Positions 33,461 to 42,386 are shown, counted from the first letter of the stretch. The stretch is DNA of 64,000 bases from Bradyrhizobium tropiciagri (GCF_018130545.1 NZ_JAFCKF010000001.1:992001-1056000); one strand, 5' to 3'. Notes: generated by a model not told the origin, from the letters alone. Made by a program: numbers and translations.

Positions 33461-34360
33461 ATGACCAGCCGGCTGCCTTCGCTGAACGGCCTCAGGGCTT
33501 TTGAGGCCGCCGCGCGGCACATGAGCTTCACGCTGGCGGCGTCCGAACTGAACGTGACGCAGACCGCGATCAGCCATCAGATCAGACGACTCGAGGAGGA
33601 ACTCGGCGTCCGCCTGTTCATCCGCCAGAACCGCTCCCTGAGCCTGACGCCGGAGGCTACCGAATACCTTCCCGGCGTCCGCGCCGCCTTCAACGACCTG
33701 AGACTCGCGACCGATCGCCTGCTGCGGCGGGACGACGATCACGTGCTGACGGTCTCGACCTTGGCATCACTCGCAGCGAAATGGCTGCTGCCTCGGCTGT
33801 CGGCATTCCAGGAGGCACATTCCGGTATCGACGTCCGCATCACCACCTCGACCAGCCTGGTCGACTTCCAGCGCGACAAGGTCGACGCGGCGATCCGCTA
33901 TGGCCGCGGCCAATGGGCGGGCCTGCGCGCCGACTGGTTGATGGCGGACGAGCTGTTTCCGGTATGCAGCCCGTCGCTGCTGCAGGGAAACAAGCCACTC
34001 AAATGCCCCGAGGATCTCAGGGATCACGTGCTGCTGCACACCAGCAACGCCAATAGCGACGATTGGCGGCTGTGGCTGACCGCGGCGGGATTGCCGACCG
34101 ATATCTCCAAACAGCCGGGCGTGACCTTCGACCTGCTGTTCGTGACGATCCAGGCCGCGATCGACGGCATCGGCATTGCGATGGGTCGCACCTCCTATGT
34201 GCAGGACGACGTCGCCAAGGGCCGCCTTGTGGTTCCCTTCAAGATCGCCCTGCCGGCCGATGCGGGCTTCTATCTGGTCTCGCCACAGGGACGCGCCGAT
34301 TCACCCAAACTCTCGGCGTTCCGATCCTGGCTTGGCGCTACCGCGCATACGACGCCTTGA
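33461..34360 (+). CDS. LysR family regulator, GcvA-like (candidate TcuR)
   Basis: A 299-residue LTTR with the N-terminal HTH LRAFEAAARHMSFTLAASEL, LNVTQTAISHQIRRLEEELG (about residues 10-50), and an effector domain with VSTLASLAAKWLLPRLSAFQ, typical of GcvA/AmpR-type regulators. It is followed in the same direction by the tricarballylate-type genes, so it could be their TcuR. Alternatively it controls the divergent DUF1127 gene, because a palindrome lies between the two starts and a terminator-like stem at 34531 separates it from the transporter. GGAGG sits 10 bases before the ATG. Confidence 0.85.
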   Translation: MTSRLPSLNGLRAFEAAARHMSFTLAASELNVTQTAISHQIRRLEEELGVRLFIRQNRSLSLTPEATEYLPGVRAAFNDLRLATDRLLRRDDDHVLTVSTLASLAAKWLLPRLSAFQEAHSGIDVRITTSTSLVDFQRDKVDAAIRYGRGQWAGLRADWLMADELFPVCSPSLLQGNKPLKCPEDLRDHVLLHTSNANSDDWRLWLTAAGLPTDISKQPGVTFDLLFVTIQAAIDGIGIAMGRTSYVQDDVAKGRLVVPFKIALPADAGFYLVSPQGRADSPKLSAFRSWLGATAHTTP

Positions 34361-34377
34361 TGCGGCGCACGCAGCTC

Positions 34378-34438
34378 TTGGTTTTGAAGCGTTTTCTTCA
34401 CGCGAACCGGCCTCCACTTCGCTCGAAAACGCTCTCGC
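34378..34438. repeat. Dispersed repeat, AAGCGTTTTC...GAAAACGC type
   Basis: GAAGCGTTTTCTTCACGCGA, ACCGG and CCACTTCGCTCGAAAACGCT form an element with GCGTTTTC/GAAAACGC inverted ends. The same element is present in the opposite orientation at 38436-38490. It lies in the gap between the LysR gene and the transporter. Confidence 0.65.
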
Positions 34439-34514
34439 CTACGGCTTTTTTCCGATAGCAGCGGCGCGATTTCGGGTTGGTCGCGCCGGACGGCCGTGCC
34501 AAATTGCCGCATAT

Positions 34515-34528
34515 GGCAGTTAACTGCC
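34515..34528. promoter_or_regulatory. 14-base palindrome GGCAGTTAACTGCC
   Basis: A perfect palindrome lies 56 bases before the MHS transporter ATG and after the LysR stop. It is flanked by AAATTGCC (34501-34508) and GGCAATTT (34540-34547), which also pair, so the region forms nested dyads. It may be an operator for the tcu genes or part of an RNA structure. Confidence 0.4.
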
Positions 34529-34530
34529 TT

Positions 34531-34556
34531 GGCCGGCGAGGCAATTTGCGCCGGCC
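34531..34556 (+). terminator. Possible weak terminator before tcuC
   Basis: GGCCGGCG and CGCCGGCC form an 8-base stem with a 10-base loop containing GGCAATTT, followed by GTTTTGCC. The T-run is short, so termination is uncertain. It could separate the LysR transcript from the transporter. Confidence 0.4.
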
Positions 34557-34583
34557 GTTTTGCCACGGGGAGGAAAGGGCGTT

Positions 34584-35894
34584 ATGTCGCAGTCGAGTTC
34601 ATCGCAAGTCCCGCAAATCAAATCGCGCCTCGGCGCCATTCTGCGCGCGACCAGCGGCAATTTCCTCGAGCAGTTCGATTTCTTCCTGTTCGGCTTCTAT
34701 GCGCCCCTGATCGCCAAGGCCTTCTTTCCCTCCGAGAACGAGACCGCCGCACTGCTCAACGCGTTCGGCGTGTTCTGGCTCGGCGCCCTGATGCGCCCGG
34801 TCGGCGCGATCGTGCTTGGCGCCTATATCGACCGCATCGGCCGCCGCCAGGGCCTGATCGTGACGCTCGCAATCATGGCGGTCGGCACCGTGGTGATCGC
34901 GATTTGCCCGACCTATGCGTCGATCGGCATTGCCGCGCCGATCATCGTGCTGCTCGCACGCCTGCTGCAGGGCTTCTCCGCCGGCGTCGAGCTCGGCGGC
35001 GTCTCGGTTTATCTCGCTGAAATCGCTACGCCCGGCAATCGTGGATTCTACACCTCGTTCCAGTCGGCCAGCCAGCAGGTGGCGATTTTCGTCGCCTCGA
35101 TCCTCGGCTACATCCTGAACGAGAGCATGCCGGCCGCAACCGTTGCGGCCTGGGGTTGGCGCATTCCGTTCTTCGTCGGCTGCATGATCATTCCGGTGAT
35201 CTTCTTCCTGCGCCGTACGCTGGAGGAAACCCCGGCATTCCTGGCGATGAAGAAGCATCCAACCGCAAGCGAGGTGTTTGCGTCGGCGATTGCCAACTGG
35301 CGCATCGTCATCCTCGGAATGATGATCGCCGTGCTGACCACCACCACGTTCTACTTCGTCACCGTCTACACGCCGACCTTCGGCAAGACCGTGCTGAAGC
35401 TCTCGACCCACGATGCACTGCTGGTGACGCTGCTGGTGGCGGTGACCAACTTCATCTGGAATCCGGTCGGCGGCGCGCTGTCCGACCGGGTTGGCCGCAA
35501 GCCGGTGCTGCTCGCGATCGCCGGCCTGTCGCTGGTGACGGCCTATCCGGCGCTGCACTGGCTGGTCACCAATCCTACGTTCGGAAAGATGCTCGCGGTC
35601 GAGATGATGTTCTCGTTCTATTTCGGCGTCTACAGCGGCACCATGCTGGGCTGCCTGGTCGAGATCGTGCCGGCGCATGTCCGCACCACGTGCTTCTCGC
35701 TGGCCTTTGCGCTGGCGGCCGGACTGTTCGGCACCTTCACGCCGTTCGCCTCGACCTGGCTGATCCAGCACACCGGCGACAAGGCCTCGCCCGGCTACTG
35801 GCTGATGTGCGCCGCGGTCCTCGGCATCGTCGCAGCGCTGATCGTCTATCGTGGCGGCCAGACCATCGAACAGCGCGAGACCGTCGCAGCCTGA
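34584..35894 (+). CDS. tcuC: MHS-family proton symporter, tricarballylate/citrate type
   Basis: A 436-residue major-facilitator transporter of the metabolite:H+ symporter family with 12 predicted helices. It has the conserved [20 protein letters not shown] in helix 1, [20 protein letters not shown] (MFS motif between helices 2 and 3), [20 protein letters not shown] in helix 4 and [20 protein letters not shown] as the second-half repeat. The combination with TcuA and TcuB downstream identifies it as the tricarballylate or citrate importer; without the neighbours only MHS carboxylate transport could be said. The ATG at 34584 has a strong GGGGAGGAAAGGG leader. Confidence 0.82.
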   Translation: MSQSSSSQVPQIKSRLGAILRATSGNFLEQFDFFLFGFYAPLIAKAFFPSENETAALLNAFGVFWLGALMRPVGAIVLGAYIDRIGRRQGLIVTLAIMAVGTVVIAICPTYASIGIAAPIIVLLARLLQGFSAGVELGGVSVYLAEIATPGNRGFYTSFQSASQQVAIFVASILGYILNESMPAATVAAWGWRIPFFVGCMIIPVIFFLRRTLEETPAFLAMKKHPTASEVFASAIANWRIVILGMMIAVLTTTTFYFVTVYTPTFGKTVLKLSTHDALLVTLLVAVTNFIWNPVGGALSDRVGRKPVLLAIAGLSLVTAYPALHWLVTNPTFGKMLAVEMMFSFYFGVYSGTMLGCLVEIVPAHVRTTCFSLAFALAAGLFGTFTPFASTWLIQHTGDKASPGYWLMCAAVLGIVAALIVYRGGQTIEQRETVAA

Positions 35895-35973
35895 TATCGC
35901 GCATGCAATCGGGGCAGGCCGATGGCCTGTCCCGGCATGTTGCTTTCCATGCCAACAACGATAACAAGAGCGC

Positions 35974-37374
35974 ATGGTTGATCTGACGCGCAGGTTCGAC
36001 GTCTTGGTGATCGGCGGCGGCAACGCCGCGCTTTGCGCTGCGATCAGCGCACGGCGCGCCGGCGCCTCCGTGCTGGTGCTGGAAGGCGCCCCGAAATTCT
36101 ACCGCGGCGGCAACACTCGCCACACCCGCAATATGCGCTGCGCCCATGACGCAGCGACCGAGATCCTTACCGGTCCCTATACCGAGGAGGAGTTCTGGAA
36201 GGATTTGCTGCTGGTGACCGGCGGCCAGACCGACGAGGAACTGGCCCGCTTCATGATCCACGAGTCCAAGGACATCCTGAACTGGATCGTCGAGCAAGGC
36301 GTGCGCTGGCAGCCCTCGCTCGGCGGCACGCTGAGCCTCGGCCGCACCAACTCGTTCTTCCTCGGCGGCGGCCGCGCGATGCTGAATGCGCTCTATCGCA
36401 CCGCCGAGGAGCTCGGCGTCGACATCCTCTACGATGCCGAAGTGATCGACCTCAACATCGAGGACGGCATGTTCCTCTCGGCGCAGCTGAAGCAGCCGGT
36501 CGGCGGCCGGACCGAAGTGCGCGCCTCGACGCTGGTCGCGGCGGCCGGCGGCTTCGAGGCCAATATCGAGTGGCTGAAGGAGTATTGGGGCGAGGCCGCC
36601 GACAATTTCCTGATCCGCGGCACGCCCTTTAATCGCGGCGCGATCCTGAAAATGCTGCTGGCCAAGGGCGTGCAGGAGATCGGCGATCCGACGCAATGCC
36701 ATGCGGTAGCGATCGACGCCCGCGCGCCGAAATTCGACGGCGGCATCATCACCCGCCACGACTCGGTCGTGTTCGGCATCGTCGTCAACAAGCATGCCGC
36801 ACGCTTCTACGACGAGGGCGAGGACATCTGGCCGAAACGCTACGCGATCTGGGGCCGCCTGGTCGCCGCCCAGCCGGACCAGATCGCCTACATCATCTTC
36901 GACTCCACCGTCGTAACCAGCTTCATGCCGACGTTGTTTCCGCCGATCGCGGGCGCGACCATTGCCGAACTCGCCGGCAAGCTCGAGCTCGATGCCACCG
37001 CGCTGGAAAAGACCATCACCGACTTCAACGCCGCGGTGCAGCCGGGGACGTTCGACCACACCATCCTCGACGACTGCCGAACCGAAGGCATCACGCCGGC
37101 GAAGACCCATTGGGCGCGCAGGATCGAGACGCCGCCCTATCTCGCCTATCCGGTACGACCCGGTATCACCTTCACCTATCTCGGCACCCGCGTGAACAAG
37201 CAGTCGCGGATGCTGATGAAGGACGGCAGGCCATCCGCCAACATGTTCGCCGCCGGCGAGATCATGGCCGGCAACGTGCTCGGCAAGGGCTACGCCGCCG
37301 GCATCGGCATGACCATCGGCAGCGTGTTCGGCCGCGTCGCCGGGCGGGAAGCGGCAAAGAATGCGCGGAACTGA
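35974..37374 (+). CDS. tcuA: FAD-dependent tricarballylate dehydrogenase
   Basis: A 466-residue flavoprotein of the fumarate-reductase/succinate-dehydrogenase flavin family. The N-terminal FAD motif is VLVIGGGNAALCAAISARRA (about residues 9-28), and the substrate-binding part contains RHTRNMRCAHD...GPYTEEEFW. The C-terminal FAD-contacting GEIMAGNVLGKGYAAGIGMT (about 430-455) is typical of TcuA. TcuA oxidises tricarballylate to cis-aconitate, which enters the TCA cycle, and TcuB reoxidises the flavin. It lies 79 bases after the symporter gene in a plus-strand operon. Confidence 0.87.
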   Translation: MVDLTRRFDVLVIGGGNAALCAAISARRAGASVLVLEGAPKFYRGGNTRHTRNMRCAHDAATEILTGPYTEEEFWKDLLLVTGGQTDEELARFMIHESKDILNWIVEQGVRWQPSLGGTLSLGRTNSFFLGGGRAMLNALYRTAEELGVDILYDAEVIDLNIEDGMFLSAQLKQPVGGRTEVRASTLVAAAGGFEANIEWLKEYWGEAADNFLIRGTPFNRGAILKMLLAKGVQEIGDPTQCHAVAIDARAPKFDGGIITRHDSVVFGIVVNKHAARFYDEGEDIWPKRYAIWGRLVAAQPDQIAYIIFDSTVVTSFMPTLFPPIAGATIAELAGKLELDATALEKTITDFNAAVQPGTFDHTILDDCRTEGITPAKTHWARRIETPPYLAYPVRPGITFTYLGTRVNKQSRMLMKDGRPSANMFAAGEIMAGNVLGKGYAAGIGMTIGSVFGRVAGREAAKNARN

Positions 37375-37398
37375 ACCGAGCGCGCTTCGGGAGGAGCG

Positions 37399-38433
37399 AT
37401 GTCACGTCTTGCGATGTTCGCCGCAGCCGCTGCGCTGATGGCATCGACCACGGGCCACGCCGCCGAGCCGATCGCCCTGCGCGACATGGGCTCGTTCCAT
37501 GTCGGCGGCCGCTTGGTCGAGATCACGGGCAAGCCGGTCAAGGACGTCACCTTCACGCCCGGCGGCGTGCCCGCCAAAGTCGACCCGAACGGCACCTATC
37601 AGGTCGAGCAGATGTACGTGCAGTACTTCCTGCCGCAAAACGAGAAGGGCGCCTATCCGCTGCTGCTGTGGCACGGCGGCGGCCTGACCGGCGTCACCTA
37701 CGAGACGACGCCGGACGGCCGCGAAGGCTGGCTCAACTATTTCCTCCGCAAGGGCTGGAGCGTCTACAATTCGGACGCGGTCGAGCGCGGCCGTGCCGGC
37801 TGGGCGCAATACCCTGACATCTTCAAGGGCGAGCCGGTGTTTCTCACCACGTCGAATCCGTTCCAACGGTTTCGCATCGGCGACGGTCCGGACTCCTACG
37901 ATCCGGATCCGGCCAAGCGCAAGCTGATGCCAGGCAGCCAGTTCCCGAACGAGGGCTACGAGAACTTCGTCAAGCAGAACGTGCCGCGCTGGACCACCAC
38001 TGACGATGCGACGATCGCGGCCTACATTGCCGAGATCGACCGGGTCGGTCCCTGCATCATCCTGTTCCACAGCCAGGCCGGCACATTCGGCTTCAAGGTC
38101 GCGCAGGCGCGGCCCGACAAGGTCAAGGCGCTGATCGCGATCGAGCCGGCCGGCGTCGGCGATCCCGCCAAGGTCGACGCGTTGAAGAACATCCCGACGC
38201 TGATGGTGTATGGCGACTATATCGAGCGCGACACGCGCTGGCCGAAGATCCGCGCCACCGGTGGCGCCTTCGCCGACGCCATTCGCGCGGCAGGCGGCAG
38301 CGTCGATGTGGTCGATCTGCCCAAGGTCGGGATCAAGGGCAATTCGCACATGATGATGATGGACAAGAACAATGCCGAGGTCGCCGGCCTGATCCAGACA
38401 TGGCTGGAAGGCAAGGGACTGACGAAGAAGTAG
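37399..38433 (+). CDS. Exported alpha/beta-hydrolase esterase in the tcu operon
   Basis: A 344-residue hydrolase with a signal peptide (MSRLAMFAAAAALMASTTGH, cleaved after AHAA near residue 23), so it is periplasmic or secreted. The oxyanion region is PLLLWHGGGLTGVTYETTPD. The nucleophile elbow is ILFHSQAGTFGFKVA (Ser in HSQAG, about residue 225), and the catalytic His is probably in GIKGNSHMMMMDKN near 315. It resembles the esterase-713-like family. It is not part of the classical tcu operon of enterics, and lies 24 bases after tcuA and 67 bases before tcuB. A plausible job is releasing tricarballylate or citrate from esters before import. Confidence 0.8.
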   Translation: MSRLAMFAAAAALMASTTGHAAEPIALRDMGSFHVGGRLVEITGKPVKDVTFTPGGVPAKVDPNGTYQVEQMYVQYFLPQNEKGAYPLLLWHGGGLTGVTYETTPDGREGWLNYFLRKGWSVYNSDAVERGRAGWAQYPDIFKGEPVFLTTSNPFQRFRIGDGPDSYDPDPAKRKLMPGSQFPNEGYENFVKQNVPRWTTTDDATIAAYIAEIDRVGPCIILFHSQAGTFGFKVAQARPDKVKALIAIEPAGVGDPAKVDALKNIPTLMVYGDYIERDTRWPKIRATGGAFADAIRAAGGSVDVVDLPKVGIKGNSHMMMMDKNNAEVAGLIQTWLEGKGLTKK

Positions 38434-38435
38434 CG

Positions 38436-38490
38436 TAGCGTTTTCAGGCGAAGTGGGAACCGGTTCGCGTCAAGACAACGCGTCAAGAGA
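38436..38490. repeat. Dispersed repeat GCGTTTTC...AACGCGTC
   Basis: GCGTTTTCAGGCGAAGTGGG, AACCGGTTCGCGTCAAGACA and ACGCGTC match the inverse of the element at 34378-34438. It is placed between the esterase and tcuB inside the operon. Confidence 0.65.
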
Positions 38491-38500
38491 GTAGAGAGCG

Positions 38501-39616
38501 ATGCACGGGACGAGGACATTGCAGGAAGCCGACCGTCTGATGACGGTGTGCAATTCCTGCCGCTATTGCGAGGGCCTGTGCGCGGTGTTTCCCGCGATGG
38601 AGATGCGCCGCGCCTTCTCCGACGGCGACCTCAACTATCTCGCCAACCTCTGCCATTCCTGCGGTGCCTGCTACACCGACTGCCAGTTCTCGCCGCCGCA
38701 CGAATTCAACGTCAATGTGCCGAAGACGCTCGCGGTGGCGCGCGCAGAATCCTATGCCGCCTATGCTTGGCCGCGCGCCTTTGCCGGCGCGTTCGCGCGC
38801 AACGGCCTCGTCATCAGCCTGATCGCGGCGCTGAGCGTCGCCGCCTTCATCTTCGGCTTTGCCGCGATCAACGACCGCGGCGTGCTCACCGGCATCCACA
38901 CCGGGCCCGGTGCGTTCTACAAACTGATGCCGCACAATGCGATGGCGCTGTTGTTCGGCCTGGCCCTGCTCTACGCCATCCTGGCGCTGGTGATGGGCGT
39001 GCGCGCGTTCTGGCGCGATATCGGCGAGCCCGTCGGCATGACAACGGATGCGAAATCGCTGTTGCAGGCGGTCCGCGATGCCGGCGAGCTGCGCTATCTC
39101 GACGGCGGCGGCGTCGGCTGCTTCAACGAGGACGATCATCCGACCGACCGCCGCAAGCTGTATCACCATTTCACGTTCTACGGCTTCCTGCTGTGTTTCG
39201 CCGCGACCTGCGTCGGCACGCTGTATCACTACCTGCTGGCGCGCGAGGCGCCCTATGCGTGGTGGGACCTGCCGGTGGTGCTCGGCACGCTCGGCGGCAT
39301 CGGCCTCGTGGTCGGCCCGATCGGGCTGCTCAGCGAGAAATGGAAGCGCGACCGTGTGCTGGTCGATGAGCAGGCCATGGGCATGGACACGGCGTTTATC
39401 CTGATGCTGTTCCTGACCAGCATCACCGGCCTTGCCCTGCTGCTGTGGCGCGAGACCGCCGCGATGGGCCCGCTGCTGGCGCTGCATCTCGGCGTGGTGT
39501 TCGCGTTGTTCATCACCATGCCCTACGGAAAATTCGTGCACGGCATCTACCGCTTCGTCGCCCTGGTGCGCTATGCGCGCGAACGGCGGATGATGGCGCA
39601 GGGGAAAGCGGAGTAG
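38501..39616 (+). CDS. tcuB: Tricarballylate utilisation 4Fe-4S membrane protein
   Basis: A 371-residue protein with two N-terminal 4Fe-4S clusters (CNSCRYCEGLC at about residues 17-27 and CHSCGACYTDC at about 50-60) followed by six or more membrane helices (LVISLIAALSVAAFIFGFAA onward). His residues in helices (HHFTFYGFLLCF, LALHLGVVFALF) can bind heme. TcuB (CitB in some naming) takes electrons from the FADH2 of TcuA and passes them to the quinone pool. The context of TcuA and TcuC makes the assignment firm. Confidence 0.88.
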   Translation: MHGTRTLQEADRLMTVCNSCRYCEGLCAVFPAMEMRRAFSDGDLNYLANLCHSCGACYTDCQFSPPHEFNVNVPKTLAVARAESYAAYAWPRAFAGAFARNGLVISLIAALSVAAFIFGFAAINDRGVLTGIHTGPGAFYKLMPHNAMALLFGLALLYAILALVMGVRAFWRDIGEPVGMTTDAKSLLQAVRDAGELRYLDGGGVGCFNEDDHPTDRRKLYHHFTFYGFLLCFAATCVGTLYHYLLAREAPYAWWDLPVVLGTLGGIGLVVGPIGLLSEKWKRDRVLVDEQAMGMDTAFILMLFLTSITGLALLLWRETAAMGPLLALHLGVVFALFITMPYGKFVHGIYRFVALVRYARERRMMAQGKAE

Positions 39617-39626
39617 CAACAGCGTA

Positions 39627-39709
39627 AAGTGGGCAAAGACGCGGAGCGTCGTGCCCACCATTCGCGCCGTGCTCATGAGGGTGGGCACGCTGACGCTTTG
39701 CCTACCCTT
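39627..39709. repeat. Palindromic repeat AAGTGGGCAAAG...CTTTGCCTACC
   Basis: This is a second copy of the element at 29357-29436, with GTGCCCACC and GGTGGGCACG as the inner pair. It follows the tcuB stop by 11 bases and may serve as the operon end. Confidence 0.7.
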
Positions 39710-39723
39710 GAACTGCCAGCCTT

Positions 39724-39810
39724 CGTCATTGCGAGCGAAGCGAAGCAATCCATCCTACGGCATATGCGGAGGCATGGATTGCTTCGTCGCTATCGCTCCT
39801 CGCAATGACG
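39724..39810. repeat. Palindromic repeat CGTCATTGCGAG...CTCGCAATGACG
   Basis: The 12-base ends are perfect inverted complements. Inside, GCGAAGCAATCCATC and GCATGGATTGCTTCGTCGC continue the pairing to a loop near ACGGCATATGCGG, giving a stem of about 35 bases. It lies between the tcuB and the solute-binding-protein gene ends, which are convergent. Confidence 0.85.
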
Positions 39811-39866
39811 GGGCCCAAGCTTCACAAGCTCTCAGGGTGAGGGGAAATAGCGGCAGCGCCGCATCG

Positions 39867-41072
39867 TCACTGCGAGACCAGTTCGCAACCGCCCTCACTG
39901 AGCGGACGGAACGCTTGCTCGGCTGGAACCGTCGCGACGATGTCGTAATAGTCCCAACGCCGGCTTGAGGCCGCCGGCTTCTTGACGCGAGCAAGATACA
40001 TGTCGTGGACGAACTGGCCATCGGCACGGACCGTGCCGTGGGCGAATGCGTCCGACACCGGCAGCTCGCGGATCTTGGCGGCGACGCTGAGGCCATCGTC
40101 GGTGTTCGCCGCCTGCGCCGCACGCAAATAGTGACGCACGGCGGAATAGACCCCGGCCTGCGTCATGGTCGGCATCCGCCCGTATTTCTCGAAGAACTTG
40201 TTCGCCCAGGCTCGCGACTCCGCGTCGCGATCCCAGTAGAACGCCGTCATGAATTGCAGGTTCTGCGCGGCCGCAAGGCCCATCGCATCGACGTCGGTGA
40301 GGAACACGGTCGGTGCCACCAACGTCTGCCCGCGGGTTATGCCGAATTCAGCCGCCTGCTTCACCGAGTTGGCCATGTCGGCGCCGGCGTTGGCCAGCGC
40401 GATCACTTTGGCGCCGGACGCCTGCGCCTGCAGCAGCACTGAACTGAAGTCGGCGGTATTGAGCGGATGGCGCACCTCGCCGATCACCTTGCCGCCGCCG
40501 TTCTCGACCGCGCGGCGCATGTCGGCGGCGAAGGCGTGGCCGAACGAATAGTCCACCGTGATCAGGAACCAGCTGTCGAGCTTCTCCGCCGTGAGCGCCC
40601 GCGCGAGGCCGTAGCCGTTGGTATAGCTCGTGTAGACCCACTGGAACGAGGTCCGGGTGCAGGCCTTGCCGGTGAAGTCCGAGGACGCCGACGCGTTCAG
40701 CACGATCTTGTTGCGTTCCTTGGCGAGAGCGGTCACCGCGAAGCCGACGCCGGAATTGGAAATGTCGGCAACGGCATCGACTTTCTCCGTGTCGAACCAG
40801 CGTCGCACGATGCCAAGTCCGATATCCGGCTTGTTCTGGTGATCGGCCGAGACGATCTCGACCGGCACGCCGCCGATGCTGTTGCCGAATTCCTCCGCCG
40901 CCATCTTCGCTGCGATGACCGAGCCTTCGCCGCCGAGGTCGGCATAGGCGCCGGAGCGGTCGTTGAGGACCCCGATGCGGATCACATTGTCGGACATCGT
41001 GGCGTGCGCAACGTGAATGTGCAGCAATGTCGCGGTCATTGCCGCGCATAGGATCCTGAGAGTGGTCGTCAT
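39867..41072 (-). CDS. Branched-chain-amino-acid-type ABC solute-binding protein
   Basis: A 401-residue periplasmic-binding protein of the LivK/leucine-binding fold: signal peptide MTTTLRILCAAMTATLLHIH with cleavage after VAHA, then VIRIGVLNDRSGAYADLGGE, EIVSADHQNKPDIGLGIVRR and SGAKVIALANAGADMANSVK. A good GGAGGAG precedes the ATG at 41072; the open frame continues upstream only as shadow. It has no permease or ATPase genes beside it, so it must work with an ABC transporter elsewhere or as a sensor. It is divergent from the XRE-cupin regulator, which probably controls it. Confidence 0.87.
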   Translation of the reverse strand: MTTTLRILCAAMTATLLHIHVAHATMSDNVIRIGVLNDRSGAYADLGGEGSVIAAKMAAEEFGNSIGGVPVEIVSADHQNKPDIGLGIVRRWFDTEKVDAVADISNSGVGFAVTALAKERNKIVLNASASSDFTGKACTRTSFQWVYTSYTNGYGLARALTAEKLDSWFLITVDYSFGHAFAADMRRAVENGGGKVIGEVRHPLNTADFSSVLLQAQASGAKVIALANAGADMANSVKQAAEFGITRGQTLVAPTVFLTDVDAMGLAAAQNLQFMTAFYWDRDAESRAWANKFFEKYGRMPTMTQAGVYSAVRHYLRAAQAANTDDGLSVAAKIRELPVSDAFAHGTVRADGQFVHDMYLARVKKPAASSRRWDYYDIVATVPAEQAFRPLSEGGCELVSQ

Positions 41073-41199
41073 GGTCGGGTACTCCTCCGGAGGTCGTGTT
41101 GTTTGCGGTTTGGTTTTGTTGCGTGATACGCAATTCACTTGTGCATCGATGCGGAGATCCACCGGAATTTCCTGCGATCTCAACATCAGGCAGCAATAG

Positions 41200-41220
41200 A
41201 AATTGCTTATAGAGCAATTT
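41200..41220. promoter_or_regulatory. Inverted repeat AAATTGCT-N5-AGCAATTT, candidate operator
   Basis: A perfect 8-base inverted repeat lies 40 bases before the XRE-cupin regulator ATG and 128 bases before the divergent solute-binding-protein start. Additional partial half-sites (AGCAAT at 41192-41197; AAGCAAATT near 41233-41241) flank it. It is a likely site for the adjacent HTH-cupin protein. Confidence 0.65.
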
Positions 41221-41259
41221 TTATTGACAAGGAAGCAAATTAAGGAGAGGGTTGAGGCA

Positions 41260-41919
41260 ATGAAGACGCAGGACGAGACGCTGGCGAGGCTTGGAGCGCG
41301 CATTCGCCTGCTGCGGGAGGAGCGTGGCATGAAGCTGAAGGATCTGGCCGACACCACCGGGCTGTCCGACGCCTTCGTGTCGCGCCTCGAGCGCGGGCAG
41401 GTGTCCAGCTCGGTTGCCAATCTGATCCAGATCGCGCAGGCGCTCGACATTGGCGTCAGCGAATTGTTCGCCGCGCCGCAGGACCAGTCGCGCAGCCACG
41501 TCACCGTGCATCGCCATGGCGACGGTGGTGAAGACCAGAGCATCCCGAGCACCGGTTATCGCTGGCGATTGTTCGCGGGCGGCATGCCGAACGACGATCT
41601 GGAGGTGTTTCACCTGGCGTTCCCGCGCAAGAACCGGATGGACCTGATGGTGTCGCATCCGGGACAGGAATATTGCTACGTGATCAGCGGGCGCATCCGC
41701 TTCCATGTCGGCGCCGAGGTGTTCGATCTCGCGCCCGGTGAAGGCATTTTCCTCAATTCCGAGCTGCCGCACCGCGCCGACAACATCAGCGAGGACGAAG
41801 CGCGCATCCTAATGGTGGTCGCGAAGTCGCCGCAGAAGGCCGAGCATTTCGACTGGTGGCGCGTGCCGAGCGCCGCCGCTCCACCGCGATCAACCAAGAG
41901 CAAACCCCAAGGAGACTGA
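41260..41919 (+). CDS. XRE-family regulator with C-terminal cupin
   Basis: A 219-residue HTH-cupin regulator. The HTH is LGARIRLLREERGMKLKDLA and TTGLSDAFVSRLERGQVSSS (about residues 10-48). The cupin sensor is at the C-terminus (YCYVISGRIRFHVGAEVFDL, LAPGEGIFLNSELPHRADNI). Proteins of this layout repress catabolic or uptake genes and sense a small metabolite. The ATG at 41260 has TAAGGAGAGGG upstream. It is followed at once by a free cupin and a Fe-alcohol dehydrogenase, and is divergent from the solute-binding protein, so it probably controls both sides. Confidence 0.87.
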   Translation: MKTQDETLARLGARIRLLREERGMKLKDLADTTGLSDAFVSRLERGQVSSSVANLIQIAQALDIGVSELFAAPQDQSRSHVTVHRHGDGGEDQSIPSTGYRWRLFAGGMPNDDLEVFHLAFPRKNRMDLMVSHPGQEYCYVISGRIRFHVGAEVFDLAPGEGIFLNSELPHRADNISEDEARILMVVAKSPQKAEHFDWWRVPSAAAPPRSTKSKPQGD

Positions 41920-41922
41920 TCC

Positions 41923-42360
41923 ATGCAGACCGCAACCGAGACCGGCAAGCACCTGCCCTATGAGGCGAAGCACATTGACGATGTGGAGTGGGAGACTATC
42001 CGCTGGCCTGGTGAGACCGGCAAGATGCTGTTCCACCCGCGGCCGGAGCGGCCGACCGAGCCGAACGCGGGCATCCTGCGGCTCGAGCCGGGCGCGCATC
42101 ATCCGATCCACAACCACGAGTTCGCGCAGGTCTGGTACATCCTCAGCGGCGAATTCAGGATCGACGACAATGTCTATACGCCGGGTACGATGATCTTTCA
42201 TCCGGACCCGCATTTCGAAGGCAAGTTCGAGACCGCGACCGGCGGCGATATCCTGATCGTGCAATATCCCGGTCCGACCACGGGCGGGCGGCCGATCTAT
42301 GCGGGGCGCTTCAACATGGAGCAGCGTCGCGACATCGCCGAAGAACGCACTGATCTCTGA
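41923..42360 (+). CDS. Small cupin-domain protein
   Basis: A 145-residue single-domain cupin. The metal-binding motif 1 is AHHPIHNHEFAQVWYILSGE (His/His/Glu pattern, about residues 63-82) and motif 2 is PGTMIFHPDPHFEGKF. Such proteins may be dioxygenases, isomerases or decarboxylases, or simple metabolite binders; no substrate is implied. It starts three bases after the regulator stop and is the middle member of the regulator-cupin-dehydrogenase operon. Confidence 0.82.
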   Translation: MQTATETGKHLPYEAKHIDDVEWETIRWPGETGKMLFHPRPERPTEPNAGILRLEPGAHHPIHNHEFAQVWYILSGEFRIDDNVYTPGTMIFHPDPHFEGKFETATGGDILIVQYPGPTTGGRPIYAGRFNMEQRRDIAEERTDL

Positions 42361-42386
42361 TCGATCGGGGCAACGGACGATAGGCC

